Source: Kumtagia sp052180275
Lineage (GTDB): Bacteria; Pseudomonadota; Alphaproteobacteria; Rhizobiales; Rhizobiaceae
Length of the DNA: 64,000 nucleotides
Assembly: GCF_052180275.1 (NCBI RefSeq)
Contig: NZ_CP197465.1
Coordinates: forward strand, 6,324,001-6,388,000
Direction: 5' to 3'
Shown: piece by piece, positions 1 through 7,612 of the stretch
Numbering within the stretch: position 1 is the stretch's first letter
Layout: each line of letters opens with the position of its first letter
Program-made: the position numbers and the translations under genes
Notes under the pieces: model-generated
Seen by the model: only the letters and a program-made list of their open reading frames with translations
Database searches by the model: none
What the model was told of the DNA's origin: nothing

Positions 1-552
1 ATCGATGTGGCTGATCGCTTGCCAAGCGCTGTTCCATGCCTGCGGATCGGTCGTCAGCAGCCGGTCGCGGATCGCGTCCGCGCCGCCGTCGGCGATGAAG
101 CCCGGCGTGAACCAGCGTTGCAATGTCTCGGCGACCTGGGAGGCCATGCCATGCTCCACCGCCGCCCGGCCGCGTGCCGAGAGCGCAATTCTGCCGGCAT
201 CCGGCAAGGTGCAGGGGCAGCCGGCGAGAACAAGGCTGGTCATGCTTCGGGGATAGGTGAGCGCGAAGGCCTGCGCCACCATACCGCCGAAGGAGAGGCC
301 GACCACGGCGGTCGGCGCGAAATCGAGCTTGGCGACGAGATCATGCACATCGGCGGCGTAGTCGGCCAATTCCATTCCCGGATTGACGGCTGGCGAGGCA
401 CCATGTCCGCGCAGGTCCACTCTCAGCACCCGAAAGTCGGGGGAAAGTCGTTCCACCACCGCATCCCATGAGGTCAGGTCGATGCCGACGGGATGCAGCA
501 GCAGAACCCTGGCGGCGCCGCTCGCGCCTTCCAGCACATGATTGAGCCTCAC
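1..552 (-). CDS. Alpha/beta hydrolase, 3-oxoadipate enol-lactonase-like (partial)
   Basis: The C-terminus is cut off by the window edge, leaving 184 residues. The nucleophile elbow GLSFGG (G-x-S-x-G) is visible, as is the oxyanion region HPVGIDLTSW and the DLRGHG motif of alpha/beta-hydrolase lactonases and esterases. Start GTG at 552 follows GGGGAGA at good spacing. It lies 20 bp downstream of the ThDP-enzyme stop, so it is probably the third gene of the leftward operon beginning at 3585. It is probably a cytoplasmic hydrolase of a lactone or ester intermediate; the substrate is unknown. Confidence 0.85.
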   Translation of the reverse strand, partial: MRLNHVLEGASGAARVLLLHPVGIDLTSWDAVVERLSPDFRVLRVDLRGHGASPAVNPGMELADYAADVHDLVAKLDFAPTAVVGLSFGGMVAQAFALTYPRSMTSLVLAGCPCTLPDAGRIALSARGRAAVEHGMASQVAETLQRWFTPGFIADGGADAIRDRLLTTDPQAWNSAWQAISHID

Positions 553-572
553 GACGATCTCCCCGGCTGCCG

Positions 573-2210
573 TCAGGTGCTGTAATTCGTGAAATTGGCC
601 GTTCCCGAGCGGGCGCGCCAATCTGTCACCACATTGACGATCGCCGTCTGGCCGCGTTCGACAGCCTGGGCGGCGCGTTCGAGCGCCGGCCGGATGCCGT
701 CCGGCTCCTCGACATATTCGCCATGGCAGCCGAAGGCCTCGCCCATCAGGTCGAAGCGGGTGTAGCCGAGGTTGCGGCCGGGCTTCTTCTGGTCCGGGTC
801 GGCGGTCCAGCCACCATTCAGGCTGATGACGATCAACAGCGGCAGCTTGTGGCGCACCGCGGTGTCGATCTCCATCGCGTTGAGGCCGAACGATCCGTCG
901 CCATGCAGCACCAGCACCTTGCTGTCCGGGCTCGCCGCCTTGGCCCCAACGCCAAAGGGCAGACCGACGCCCATCGTGCCGAAGGGGCCGGAATTCAGCC
1001 GATGGCCCGGCATGAAGCTTGGGATCGACTGGCGGCCGTAATTGAGGATCTCCTGACCGTCGACGCAGAGGATCGTATCGCGATCGATGAAGTCGCGGAT
1101 CTCCTTGCAGAGGCGCAGCGGATGGATCGGCACCTGGTCCGTGGCCAGCGAAGCCTCGTGCTTGGGCAGCTTGGCCTTTTCGGTGGCGGCCAGTTTTTCG
1201 CGCCATTCGGCATAGTTGTCCGCGATGTTGCCGCCGATCGCGTTGCCCAACTGTTCAAGCGCCGTGCGCGCATCGGCGACGATACCGAGGGCGAGCCGCA
1301 GCGAACCCTCGATTTCCGCCGCATCGATGTCGATCCGCACCAGTTTTGCGCTGGCGGAGAAACGCGGCGGCTCGGCATGGGAGACCACATAGTTCAGCCG
1401 GGTGCCGACGACGATGACGAGGTCGGCTTCCTTGAAGGCCTGCGAACGGGCCTGGGCGAAGAAGAACGGGTGATCTTCCGGAATGACGCCGCGTCCCTGC
1501 GGCGTGGTGTAGAAGGGAATGCCCGACGCATCGACGAAGCGATGCAAGGCCTCGGACGCTTCGGACCAGAGTATGCCGCTGCCGGTGACCAGCACGGGAC
1601 GCTTGGCTTCCCGAATCATGCCCGCGAGCTTTTCGATGCTGGCCGGATCGGCGCCGGGGCGCAGCGTCTCCGGCTGCGGGACCGGGCGGAAGATGCCTTC
1701 CTCCTCGACATCGGCGTAAAGCACGTCGCCGGGCAGATCGAGATAGACAGGACCCGGCTTGCCGGAGCGCGCCATGCGGAAGGCGCGGGCGACATATTCG
1801 GGAATGCGCCGCGCGTCATAGACGCGCTCGGCGAATTTTGTCACCGGCTTCATGATCTCGAGCTGGTCGACCTCCTGGAAGGCGCCCTTGGCGTACTGGC
1901 CGACGGGCGCCGCGCCGCCGAAAGCCACGACCGGCGCGCAGTCGACCAGCGCGTGGGCAAGGCCGGTGGTGAAATTGATGGTGCCGGGGCCGGAGGCGGC
2001 GATACAGAAGCCCGGCTTCGAACGAACGCGCGCATAGGCGTTGGCCATCATCGCCGCCGCCTGCTCGTGGCGGACGTCGATCATCCTGATGCCCTGGGCA
2101 ATACACGAATTGATGGCATCGTTGGACGGGCCGCCCATGATGAAGAAGCCGGTGTCGGCGCCTTCCGCCGCGACCGCCTCGCCGAAAAGCTGATATCCCT
2201 TGATTGTCAT
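573..2210 (-). CDS. ThDP-dependent enzyme (acetolactate synthase / 2-hydroxyacyl-CoA lyase-like)
   Basis: The 545-residue protein has the three-domain layout of ThDP enzymes. The activating Glu lies in RHEQAA near residue 49, followed by SGPGTIN. The central FAD/ADP-type domain carries VLVTGSGI. The C-terminal ThDP/Mg motif is GDGSFGLNAMEID...SLNGGW, where the usual NN is LN but the Asn expected to bind Mg is kept. The family includes acetolactate synthase, oxalyl-CoA decarboxylase and 2-hydroxyacyl-CoA lyase. The gene directly follows a formyl-CoA-transferase-like gene, which favours an acyl-CoA lyase or decarboxylase releasing formyl-CoA over acetolactate synthesis; this is inference. No IlvN-type small subunit is adjacent. 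The SD GAGGGAA lies just before the ATG. Confidence 0.85.
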   Translation of the reverse strand: MTIKGYQLFGEAVAAEGADTGFFIMGGPSNDAINSCIAQGIRMIDVRHEQAAAMMANAYARVRSKPGFCIAASGPGTINFTTGLAHALVDCAPVVAFGGAAPVGQYAKGAFQEVDQLEIMKPVTKFAERVYDARRIPEYVARAFRMARSGKPGPVYLDLPGDVLYADVEEEGIFRPVPQPETLRPGADPASIEKLAGMIREAKRPVLVTGSGILWSEASEALHRFVDASGIPFYTTPQGRGVIPEDHPFFFAQARSQAFKEADLVIVVGTRLNYVVSHAEPPRFSASAKLVRIDIDAAEIEGSLRLALGIVADARTALEQLGNAIGGNIADNYAEWREKLAATEKAKLPKHEASLATDQVPIHPLRLCKEIRDFIDRDTILCVDGQEILNYGRQSIPSFMPGHRLNSGPFGTMGVGLPFGVGAKAASPDSKVLVLHGDGSFGLNAMEIDTAVRHKLPLLIVISLNGGWTADPDQKKPGRNLGYTRFDLMGEAFGCHGEYVEEPDGIRPALERAAQAVERGQTAIVNVVTDWRARSGTANFTNYST

Positions 2211-2322
2211 TTCCCTCTTTCCATCGGTAGGTCGCCATGACCCGCGCCGGCCAGCGACTGTGGCCGCCCGCTGCGAAGATACCGGCCGCGCGATGCCGGG
2301 ATCGATCCAGCCCCTATCGGGG

Positions 2323-3585
2323 TCAGATCGCCCTGTCCGCCTTCAATGCCGCAAGCTCTTCCCGGCTGTAGCCGAGCAGACCGCCATAGACCTCGTCATT
2401 GTCCGCGCCGAGCAAGGGGGCGGCCGCCGGCGTCTGCGGCGAGCCGGACATGCGCACCGGGCAGCCCGGCATGGTGAACTCGCCGCGATCGGCATGCGGC
2501 AGCGTCACGAAAGTCCCCTGCTTGCGCAGGATCGGGTCGTCGTAGAGCTCCATCGTGTCGAAGACGGCGCTGGCCGGAACGCCGGCCTCGCCGAGGATTC
2601 GCATGCATTCGTATTTGTCGCGCTGCAGCGACCATTCGGTGATGAAGGCGTTGATCTCTTCCGAATGGTTGAAGCGTAGCTGCGGCGAGGCATAACGAGG
2701 GTCCGCGGCGAGGTGCTCCTTGCCCATGACCTTGAGCAAGCTTTCCCACTGATGGTTGCCGGCACGGCTGGAATAGATGAGGCAGTAGTCGTTGGGGCCG
2801 CCGCCCTTGCAGGGGAAGACCTCGCAGGGCGCCGCCGCGCCCATGATATGGGCATTGCCGCGGCGCGGCACGGCGCGGCCGAAGATCGCCTGCGCCGCAT
2901 AGAGGATGCGGCCGAAATTGATCACCACTTCCTGCATGTTGATGGAGATGCGCTGGCCCGTGCCAGTGCGCTCGCGCTGATGCAGCGCGGCGAGAATGCC
3001 GACCGAGCAATGCAGGCCGGCACCAGTGTCGCCGACATTCACGCCCGGCGTCAATGGCCGCCCATCGGCGTCGCCGGTCACCGAGAGGCTGCCCCCGGCG
3101 GCCTGGGCGATGTTGTCGAAGGAGAGAAGGTTGGCGTAGGGGCCTTCGGCATCGAAACCCTTGATCTGGGCGTAGACGATGCGCGGATTGATCTTGCTTA
3201 CTTCCTCGTAGCTGAAGCCCAGCCGTTCGATGACGCCCGGCCCGAAATTCTCGATGAAGACGTCGGCCGTCTCGATCAGCGCGCGCAGGATCGCCTTGCC
3301 GCGCTCGTCCTTGAGATTGCAGGTGACGCTGCGCTTGTTGGCGTTCAGCAGCATGAAATAGACGGAATCGACATTCGGATCGTCGGTGGAGGCGCGCCGG
3401 CCCTGTTCGCCCTTGCCCGGCGGCTCGACCTTGATCACGTCGGCGCCCAGCCACCCCAGCATCTGCGTGCAGGACGGGCCTGCTTCGAACTGCGTCAGAT
3501 CGACGATCCTTATGTCGGAAAGAGCCTGCCCATCCCTCGACCTCGTCGCCCCACCGGCTCCGGCATTCACGTCAACGTCCAACAT
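2323..3585 (-). CDS. CaiB/BaiF family III CoA transferase, formyl-CoA:oxalate transferase-like
   Basis: The roughly 420-residue protein is a class III CoA transferase. It has the N-terminal DLTQFEAGPSCTQMLGWLGADVIKVEPP block, shown here only as a landmark around residues 20-50, followed by NANKRS, the ENFGPGVIERLG segment and the GGPNDYCLIY segment. The last resembles the GGPNDYVYI segment of formyl-CoA transferases. The predicted reaction moves CoA between carboxylates in the cytoplasm. It is first in the operon with the ThDP enzyme and the hydrolase. Two GTCGACA operators lie upstream. The ATG at 3585 is preferred; an in-frame GTG at 3594 is an alternative because GAGG lies only 3 bp from the ATG. 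Confidence 0.85.
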   Translation of the reverse strand: MLDVDVNAGAGGATRSRDGQALSDIRIVDLTQFEAGPSCTQMLGWLGADVIKVEPPGKGEQGRRASTDDPNVDSVYFMLLNANKRSVTCNLKDERGKAILRALIETADVFIENFGPGVIERLGFSYEEVSKINPRIVYAQIKGFDAEGPYANLLSFDNIAQAAGGSLSVTGDADGRPLTPGVNVGDTGAGLHCSVGILAALHQRERTGTGQRISINMQEVVINFGRILYAAQAIFGRAVPRRGNAHIMGAAAPCEVFPCKGGGPNDYCLIYSSRAGNHQWESLLKVMGKEHLAADPRYASPQLRFNHSEEINAFITEWSLQRDKYECMRILGEAGVPASAVFDTMELYDDPILRKQGTFVTLPHADRGEFTMPGCPVRMSGSPQTPAAAPLLGADNDEVYGGLLGYSREELAALKADRAI

Positions 3586-3775
3586 CGTCCTCACCAGGTT
3601 GCTGCTTTCGCCGGCCCGCTCCGCAGGGACTGGCCCTGGAACGCAAGGCTGCGCTTCTTTTTCGACTACTAGCGACGCAATTTCTAAATGTCGACAGTTT
3701 TTTGATACTTCTCAGCGATATTCGATTTCTCGGTCAGTTTTTCCTCTTAAGCGTCGACAGATATGCTCGACAACA
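3586..3775 (-). promoter_or_regulatory. Promoter region of the CoA-transferase/ThDP operon with paired GTCGACA operators
   Basis: This AT-richer gap holds two palindromic sites: TGTCGACA at 3689-3696 and CGTCGACA at 3752-3759. Their centres are 63 bp apart, about six helical turns. They match sites upstream of the GntR gene and of four other transcription units in the first 11 kb. They are inferred to be operators of the GntR/FCD protein encoded at 6765-7514. Confidence 0.6.
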
Positions 3776-4378
3776 TCATCCGCCGATATCGTAGGGTGCG
3801 TAGATGTTGACCATGTCGACGCTCTCTGCGAATTGGCCAAGATCGCCGAGGTCGATCCGCTCATGCGGCGGCGGGGTCATTTCGACCAGGCAGAAATAGT
3901 CGACGCCCTCGGCTTCGTCGGCCCGGAACACCCGCGGGCCCCGCGTTTCCGGCTTGCCCTCGAACGCGGCGCGCAAGGCGGCGACGACCTGGTCTTCCCG
4001 GCCCGAGCCGACGGCGCGCAAGCGCAGCAGCACGACGCGCGACGAACGCCGGGTCACCACGTCGCCGGGATAAACCTGCTCGCCGACGATCCGATAGACC
4101 TGCACGCGGCTGGTGACGCGCTTCGTCCACGGGCTGAAATTCGGGCCGGACACCGCCTGATACTCCGGCGAGTCCAGGGTTTCGACGGAATCGAGATCGT
4201 AGATCGCCATGTAGCGGGGATAGCCCGACAGGGTGACATACCGCAGCGCCGTCTTGAAGCCCGGCAGCGCGGCGCGCTCGGGCACGTGCTCGGTATCGTA
4301 CCAGGCCGTGAACTCTTCCTCGAGCGCCGACGGCGGCTGCATCAGCACCAGCAGCAGCCCGTTACCCTTCTTAGCCAT
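3776..4378 (-). CDS. EthD-like dimeric alpha/beta-barrel protein
   Basis: The 200-residue protein appears to consist of two ferredoxin-like halves. The first half carries EEEFTAWYDTEHVPERAALPG, the conserved core (shown within residues 20-42) of EthD/NIPSNAP-type dimeric alpha/beta-barrel proteins, and AIYDLDS. The second half (LLRLRAVGSG onward) looks like a degenerate repeat. Such proteins occur as accessory or small isomerase/oxygenase-like components in catabolic operons. It lies 26 bp after the Gfo/Idh/MocA stop in the same direction, so it is probably co-transcribed with it. The exact reaction is unknown. The start ATG follows AAGGGAAATCGG. Confidence 0.75.
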   Translation of the reverse strand: MAKKGNGLLLVLMQPPSALEEEFTAWYDTEHVPERAALPGFKTALRYVTLSGYPRYMAIYDLDSVETLDSPEYQAVSGPNFSPWTKRVTSRVQVYRIVGEQVYPGDVVTRRSSRVVLLRLRAVGSGREDQVVAALRAAFEGKPETRGPRVFRADEAEGVDYFCLVEMTPPPHERIDLGDLGQFAESVDMVNIYAPYDIGG

Positions 4379-4404
4379 CCGATTTCCCTTCCATCAATTC
4401 CCTG

Positions 4405-5376
4405 TCAGACGCCGCCGATGCGGTAGGCATCGTCGACGATCTTCATCACATTGGCCATGTCGCCGAGATCGGCGACCGGCCTGCCGCCGTTGCGCAGATG
4501 GTCGATGACCTCCGCGACGAACAGCGGATAGATCGGCATGTTGGTGGTCGAGCCGTCGATCGTCTCGCGCCGGCCCTTCATGTCGGAAATCTCGATGACG
4601 CCGGGGCCGGTCGTCCTGAAATAATGCGCTTCGGTCCGCGCCGAGAAGTGCATGTCGAAGACGCCGCCCGGCGCCGGATACAGATAGGCGGTCTCGACCC
4701 GGCAGAACCGATCTCCGTTCGCCAGCGTCAGGCTGGCGTAGTCATCGACATCGCCCTCGCCCTGCAGGTTCGCCAGCCGCGCGTCGGCGCAGCGGACACC
4801 GTCGACGGAGGTCAGGCGCTGGAAAAGATCGATGAAATGCACGCCGAGATTGACCAGCACGCCGCCGCCGGATTGCCTGCGATCAAAAACCCAGCCGCAG
4901 CCCGCGTCGTGATAGCGCGAGGGCAGGCCGGCGATGAACTTGAAGTCGGCGTAAAGCAGCTTCTCGCCCTGCGCACGCCCGCGGATCGCCGACATGAAGC
5001 CCGACGACCGGAACACAAGCGGCACAGCGTTGAAGATCTCCGCAGCACTCGCCTTCGCGGCAAGGTCGCGCACTTCGGCTTCGGTCAACCCCGCCGGCTT
5101 CTCCACGACGAACGGGATCCCTTCATCAATGAGCGCCGCGACCTCCGTCGCCATGTCACCATGCCGGCCGAGCACGAAGGCGAGGTCCGGTCTCTTTCCC
5201 GAACGCAACTCGCCGGGGCTGGTCGCATAGGCGCAGCCCAGTTGCTCGCCATAGCGCCGGGCCACCGCGATATCGGGATCGGAAACGCCTGAAATCTCTA
5301 TGCCCGGCTGCTCCAGCAAGGGCGCGAGATAGAGCGGCGTATGCCAGTGGCCGACGCCAATCAGCAGGATTCTCAT
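4405..5376 (-). CDS. Gfo/Idh/MocA-family NAD(P)-dependent oxidoreductase
   Basis: The 323-residue protein has an N-terminal Rossmann fold starting MRILLIGVGHWH. This replaces the usual GxGxxG glycines with a looser GVGHWH. The conserved EKPAGLT motif, with its catalytic-site Lys, is near residue 95. The C-terminal half contains GGGVLVNLGVHFIDLFQ, typical of the family's substrate domain with its conserved His. It probably oxidises or reduces a sugar-like or hydroxy-acid substrate. The ATG at 5376 follows AAGG and is preferred over an upstream TTG at 5385. It is transcribed leftwards from the divergent promoter region 5377-5655. Confidence 0.85.
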   Translation of the reverse strand: MRILLIGVGHWHTPLYLAPLLEQPGIEISGVSDPDIAVARRYGEQLGCAYATSPGELRSGKRPDLAFVLGRHGDMATEVAALIDEGIPFVVEKPAGLTEAEVRDLAAKASAAEIFNAVPLVFRSSGFMSAIRGRAQGEKLLYADFKFIAGLPSRYHDAGCGWVFDRRQSGGGVLVNLGVHFIDLFQRLTSVDGVRCADARLANLQGEGDVDDYASLTLANGDRFCRVETAYLYPAPGGVFDMHFSARTEAHYFRTTGPGVIEISDMKGRRETIDGSTTNMPIYPLFVAEVIDHLRNGGRPVADLGDMANVMKIVDDAYRIGGV

Positions 5377-5655
5377 TGCGGGCAACCTTGAGCGGCGGCG
5401 AACAAGTGTCGACTTTAAAACAGGAAAAGCCGGTTATCAACACCGTTCGATCCCGCCATTCCCGAAAATCGAGATCGACAGAACTCCTCTAAAGTTGATT
5501 ATTTTCAACGATTGGTGATTTCCCCGGATGAAATTCCATGCATTTTTGACTTCGGCATTTTCGACCGAAATGACGATATAAAAGTCGACACTTTTACAGT
5601 TTCATTCTAGAAGGAAGTTACGGAAACTGACGCGTTTAAGATCAGGATCGACCAC
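5377..5655. promoter_or_regulatory. Divergent promoter region with two GTCGAC operators
   Basis: This AT-rich spacer lies between the leftward oxidoreductase operon and the rightward HIBYL-CoA-hydrolase-like gene. TGTCGACT occurs at 5407-5414 near the leftward start, and AGTCGACA at 5583-5590 near the rightward start, the latter inside AAAGTCGACACTTT. A small inverted repeat, GTTGA...TCAAC, lies near 5504-5519. The GTCGAC sites match those of the proposed GntR regulon. Confidence 0.55.
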
Positions 5656-6624
5656 GTGACCGAAACCGACTTTTCGTCCATCCAGACCCGCCGGCACGGC
5701 GCGACGATCCACATAACGCTCAACGAGCCTGGGTCGCTCAATGCGCTGGCGCCTGCGATGGTCGACGCTTTGCATCAAAAACTCCTCGGCGGGCGCGACG
5801 ACGCTTCGATCGGCTGGATCGTGATGGACGGCGCGGGCGGCAAGGCTTTTTGCGCCGGCGCCGATGTCCGGGCCATGTGGCGGCACGCCTCGGCGGGCCA
5901 ATACTCATCGATCGAATGTTATTTCTCGCGAGAGTACGATGTCGACCTGCTGCTGGCGCAATACCCGAAGCCGGTCATCGCCCTGGTCGACGGCATTTGC
6001 TTCGGCGGCGGCATGGGGCTCGCGGTCCACAGCACATATTGCGTGGCGACGGAGGCAGCGAGTTTTTCGATGCCGGAAACGCTGATCGGCTTTTTCCCGG
6101 ATGCCGGGGCGACGTGGTTCCTGTCGCGGCTTCCCGGCGCCCTCGGCCTCTATCTCGGGCTGACCGGCGCGCGTGTCTCGGGGCCGGACGCGGTGCGTCT
6201 CGGCCTCGCCAGCAACTTCGTTCCGCGCGCGCATTTCGCGGCGGTCTCAGCCGAAATAGCAGAGCACGGGCCGGCGAAGCTCAAGGACCTCGATTTCCCG
6301 TTGCCTCCCTCGGCGCTCGAAGAGATCAGGCCCCAGATCGACAGATGTTTCGGCGCCGGCAGCCTGAAGGAGATTTTCGCCCGGCTGGCAGAAGATCAGA
6401 GTTCATGGTCGCGCCAGACCGCCGAGGTGCTGTCGAGCCGTTCGCCGGCCTCGCTGGCCTGGACATTCGAGAGCCTGAGAAATCCCGGCGACACGCTTGC
6501 GGACTGCCTGGAAAACGAGCGCCGGCTTGTGGCGATCTCGACACGGCATCCCGACTTCCAGGAAGGCATCCGCGCAGCGCTGATCGACAAGGACAAGACA
6601 CCCCGATGGCAGCCGGCCAATTGA
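5656..6624 (+). CDS. Enoyl-CoA hydratase/isomerase family protein, 3-hydroxyisobutyryl-CoA hydrolase-like
   Basis: The 322-residue protein is a crotonase-fold enzyme. GGKAFCAGADVRAMW supplies the first oxyanion-hole segment, and GICFGGGMGLAVHS the second. The SMPETLIGFFPDAGA block resembles the Glu/Asp-containing block of 3-hydroxyisobutyryl-CoA hydrolases rather than ordinary hydratases. That family hydrolyses beta-hydroxyacyl-CoA thioesters in valine catabolism. It is slightly short for the family (about 350 residues). Start GTG follows CAGGATCGACCAC. It lies just upstream of the GntR gene and has a GTCGACA site in its promoter. Confidence 0.8.
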   Translation: MTETDFSSIQTRRHGATIHITLNEPGSLNALAPAMVDALHQKLLGGRDDASIGWIVMDGAGGKAFCAGADVRAMWRHASAGQYSSIECYFSREYDVDLLLAQYPKPVIALVDGICFGGGMGLAVHSTYCVATEAASFSMPETLIGFFPDAGATWFLSRLPGALGLYLGLTGARVSGPDAVRLGLASNFVPRAHFAAVSAEIAEHGPAKLKDLDFPLPPSALEEIRPQIDRCFGAGSLKEIFARLAEDQSSWSRQTAEVLSSRSPASLAWTFESLRNPGDTLADCLENERRLVAISTRHPDFQEGIRAALIDKDKTPRWQPAN

Positions 6625-6709
6625 CCGCCAGATCGAACCGCGTGGCGGCGTCCGGGAGCGTTCGGCGTTCGAGTTCCCGCCTCGCAGTGCCGAGCGGCGC
6701 TGTTTCTAT

Positions 6710-6717
6710 TGTCGACA
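6710..6717. promoter_or_regulatory. TGTCGACA operator upstream of the GntR gene
   Basis: A perfect 8-bp palindrome, TGTCGACA, lies in the 140-bp gap before the regulator gene, within CTATTGTCGACAGAG. It has the T-N-G-T...A-C-N-A arrangement known for FadR-type GntR operators. Its position suggests autoregulation. Confidence 0.55.
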
Positions 6718-6764
6718 GAGCATGCTAATTTTCTTCCCGGATACCAGCTTCCGCAGGAGACATC

Positions 6765-7514
6765 TTGTCTGTTGAATACACTTCGACCGAAGCGATGGAA
6801 TCTCCCGACGCCGCGCCAGTCCTGAATTCGTGGCAGCGCGCCGAGGCAATTGCCGCGCGGCTGGTCACCGACCAGCATGATCGGCCCTCCCTGGTTTCCA
6901 AGATCGCCCGCGAGATCGCCGCGGAGATCATCGAGGACATCAGGCGTCCGGGCGACGATTTGAACTCGGTCGAGCTGGCTCGTCGCTACAAGACCAGCCG
7001 CACGCCGATCCGCGAGGCGCTGATGCTGCTGGAGAAGGAGGGGATGGTCGAGATGCCGCCCCGCCGCCGGCCGCGCGTCGTCAACCTGACCATCAAGGAA
7101 ATCCGCGACATCTATCGCGCCCGCGCCAATCTGCTCGAACTGATCGCGGCCGACATCGCGAAGGAGGCTTCGGCTGAGGAGATCCACTCGCTGCGGGTGC
7201 TGCTCGGCGGGATGGAGGCTGCCAGCAAGACCAACGACATCACCGCCTTTTTCTGGGCGAATGTCGACTTCCACGAACGGAACACCGAGTTGGCCCGCAA
7301 CAGGATCGTCAAGAAGATCATCGACTCGCTGTTGCTGCGGACGCTGCCGCTGCGGCGGGTCGGTCTTGCCCAGCCGGGGCGGCTGCTGAAATCCTACGAG
7401 GATCACGAACGGCTGGTGCGCGCCTATGAGGATCGCGACTCCACGCTCGCCTCGGCCCTCATCCGCTCGAACCACATCAGCGGTCTCACCGTGCTCGAAG
7501 GTCTCTATTCGTAG
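6765..7514 (+). CDS. GntR-family transcriptional regulator with FCD ligand domain
   Basis: The 249-residue protein has an N-terminal winged helix-turn-helix, with SVELARRYKTSRTPIREAL as recognition region near residues 66-84, followed by EGMVEMPPRRRPRVV. The all-helical FCD domain covers about residues 105-245, with FHERNTELARN and the C-terminal SYEDHERLVRAYEDRD motif whose His residues usually bind metal. A TTG start at 6765 is chosen because AGGAG lies 6 bp upstream; an ATG at 6795 is possible. It is flanked by the catabolic genes and by the converging TctABC operon. It is the natural candidate for binding the GTCGACA sites between 3.6 and 11.2 kb, probably as a repressor released by an organic acid. 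Confidence 0.9.
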   Translation: MSVEYTSTEAMESPDAAPVLNSWQRAEAIAARLVTDQHDRPSLVSKIAREIAAEIIEDIRRPGDDLNSVELARRYKTSRTPIREALMLLEKEGMVEMPPRRRPRVVNLTIKEIRDIYRARANLLELIAADIAKEASAEEIHSLRVLLGGMEAASKTNDITAFFWANVDFHERNTELARNRIVKKIIDSLLLRTLPLRRVGLAQPGRLLKSYEDHERLVRAYEDRDSTLASALIRSNHISGLTVLEGLYS

Positions 7515-7612
7515 AGCATCGGCCGCGCGGCTGTCCCTATCACCGTCGGCAAGACGAAGGCCGATGGATTTGGTCCAGACCGGCCCGGCAGAATGATTTG
7601 GTGCGACACACT

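Noticed and set aside
5941..5946. GTCGAC hexamers inside coding regions
   Set aside because: GTCGAC encodes Val-Asp and is frequent in GC-rich genes. Only intergenic copies with TGTCGACA-like context were counted as operators.
7515..7612. CATCGGCC...GGCCGATG inverted repeat between the convergent GntR and tctA genes as a terminator
   Set aside because: The loop is about 35 bp and there is no T-run in either direction, so the call is too weak.
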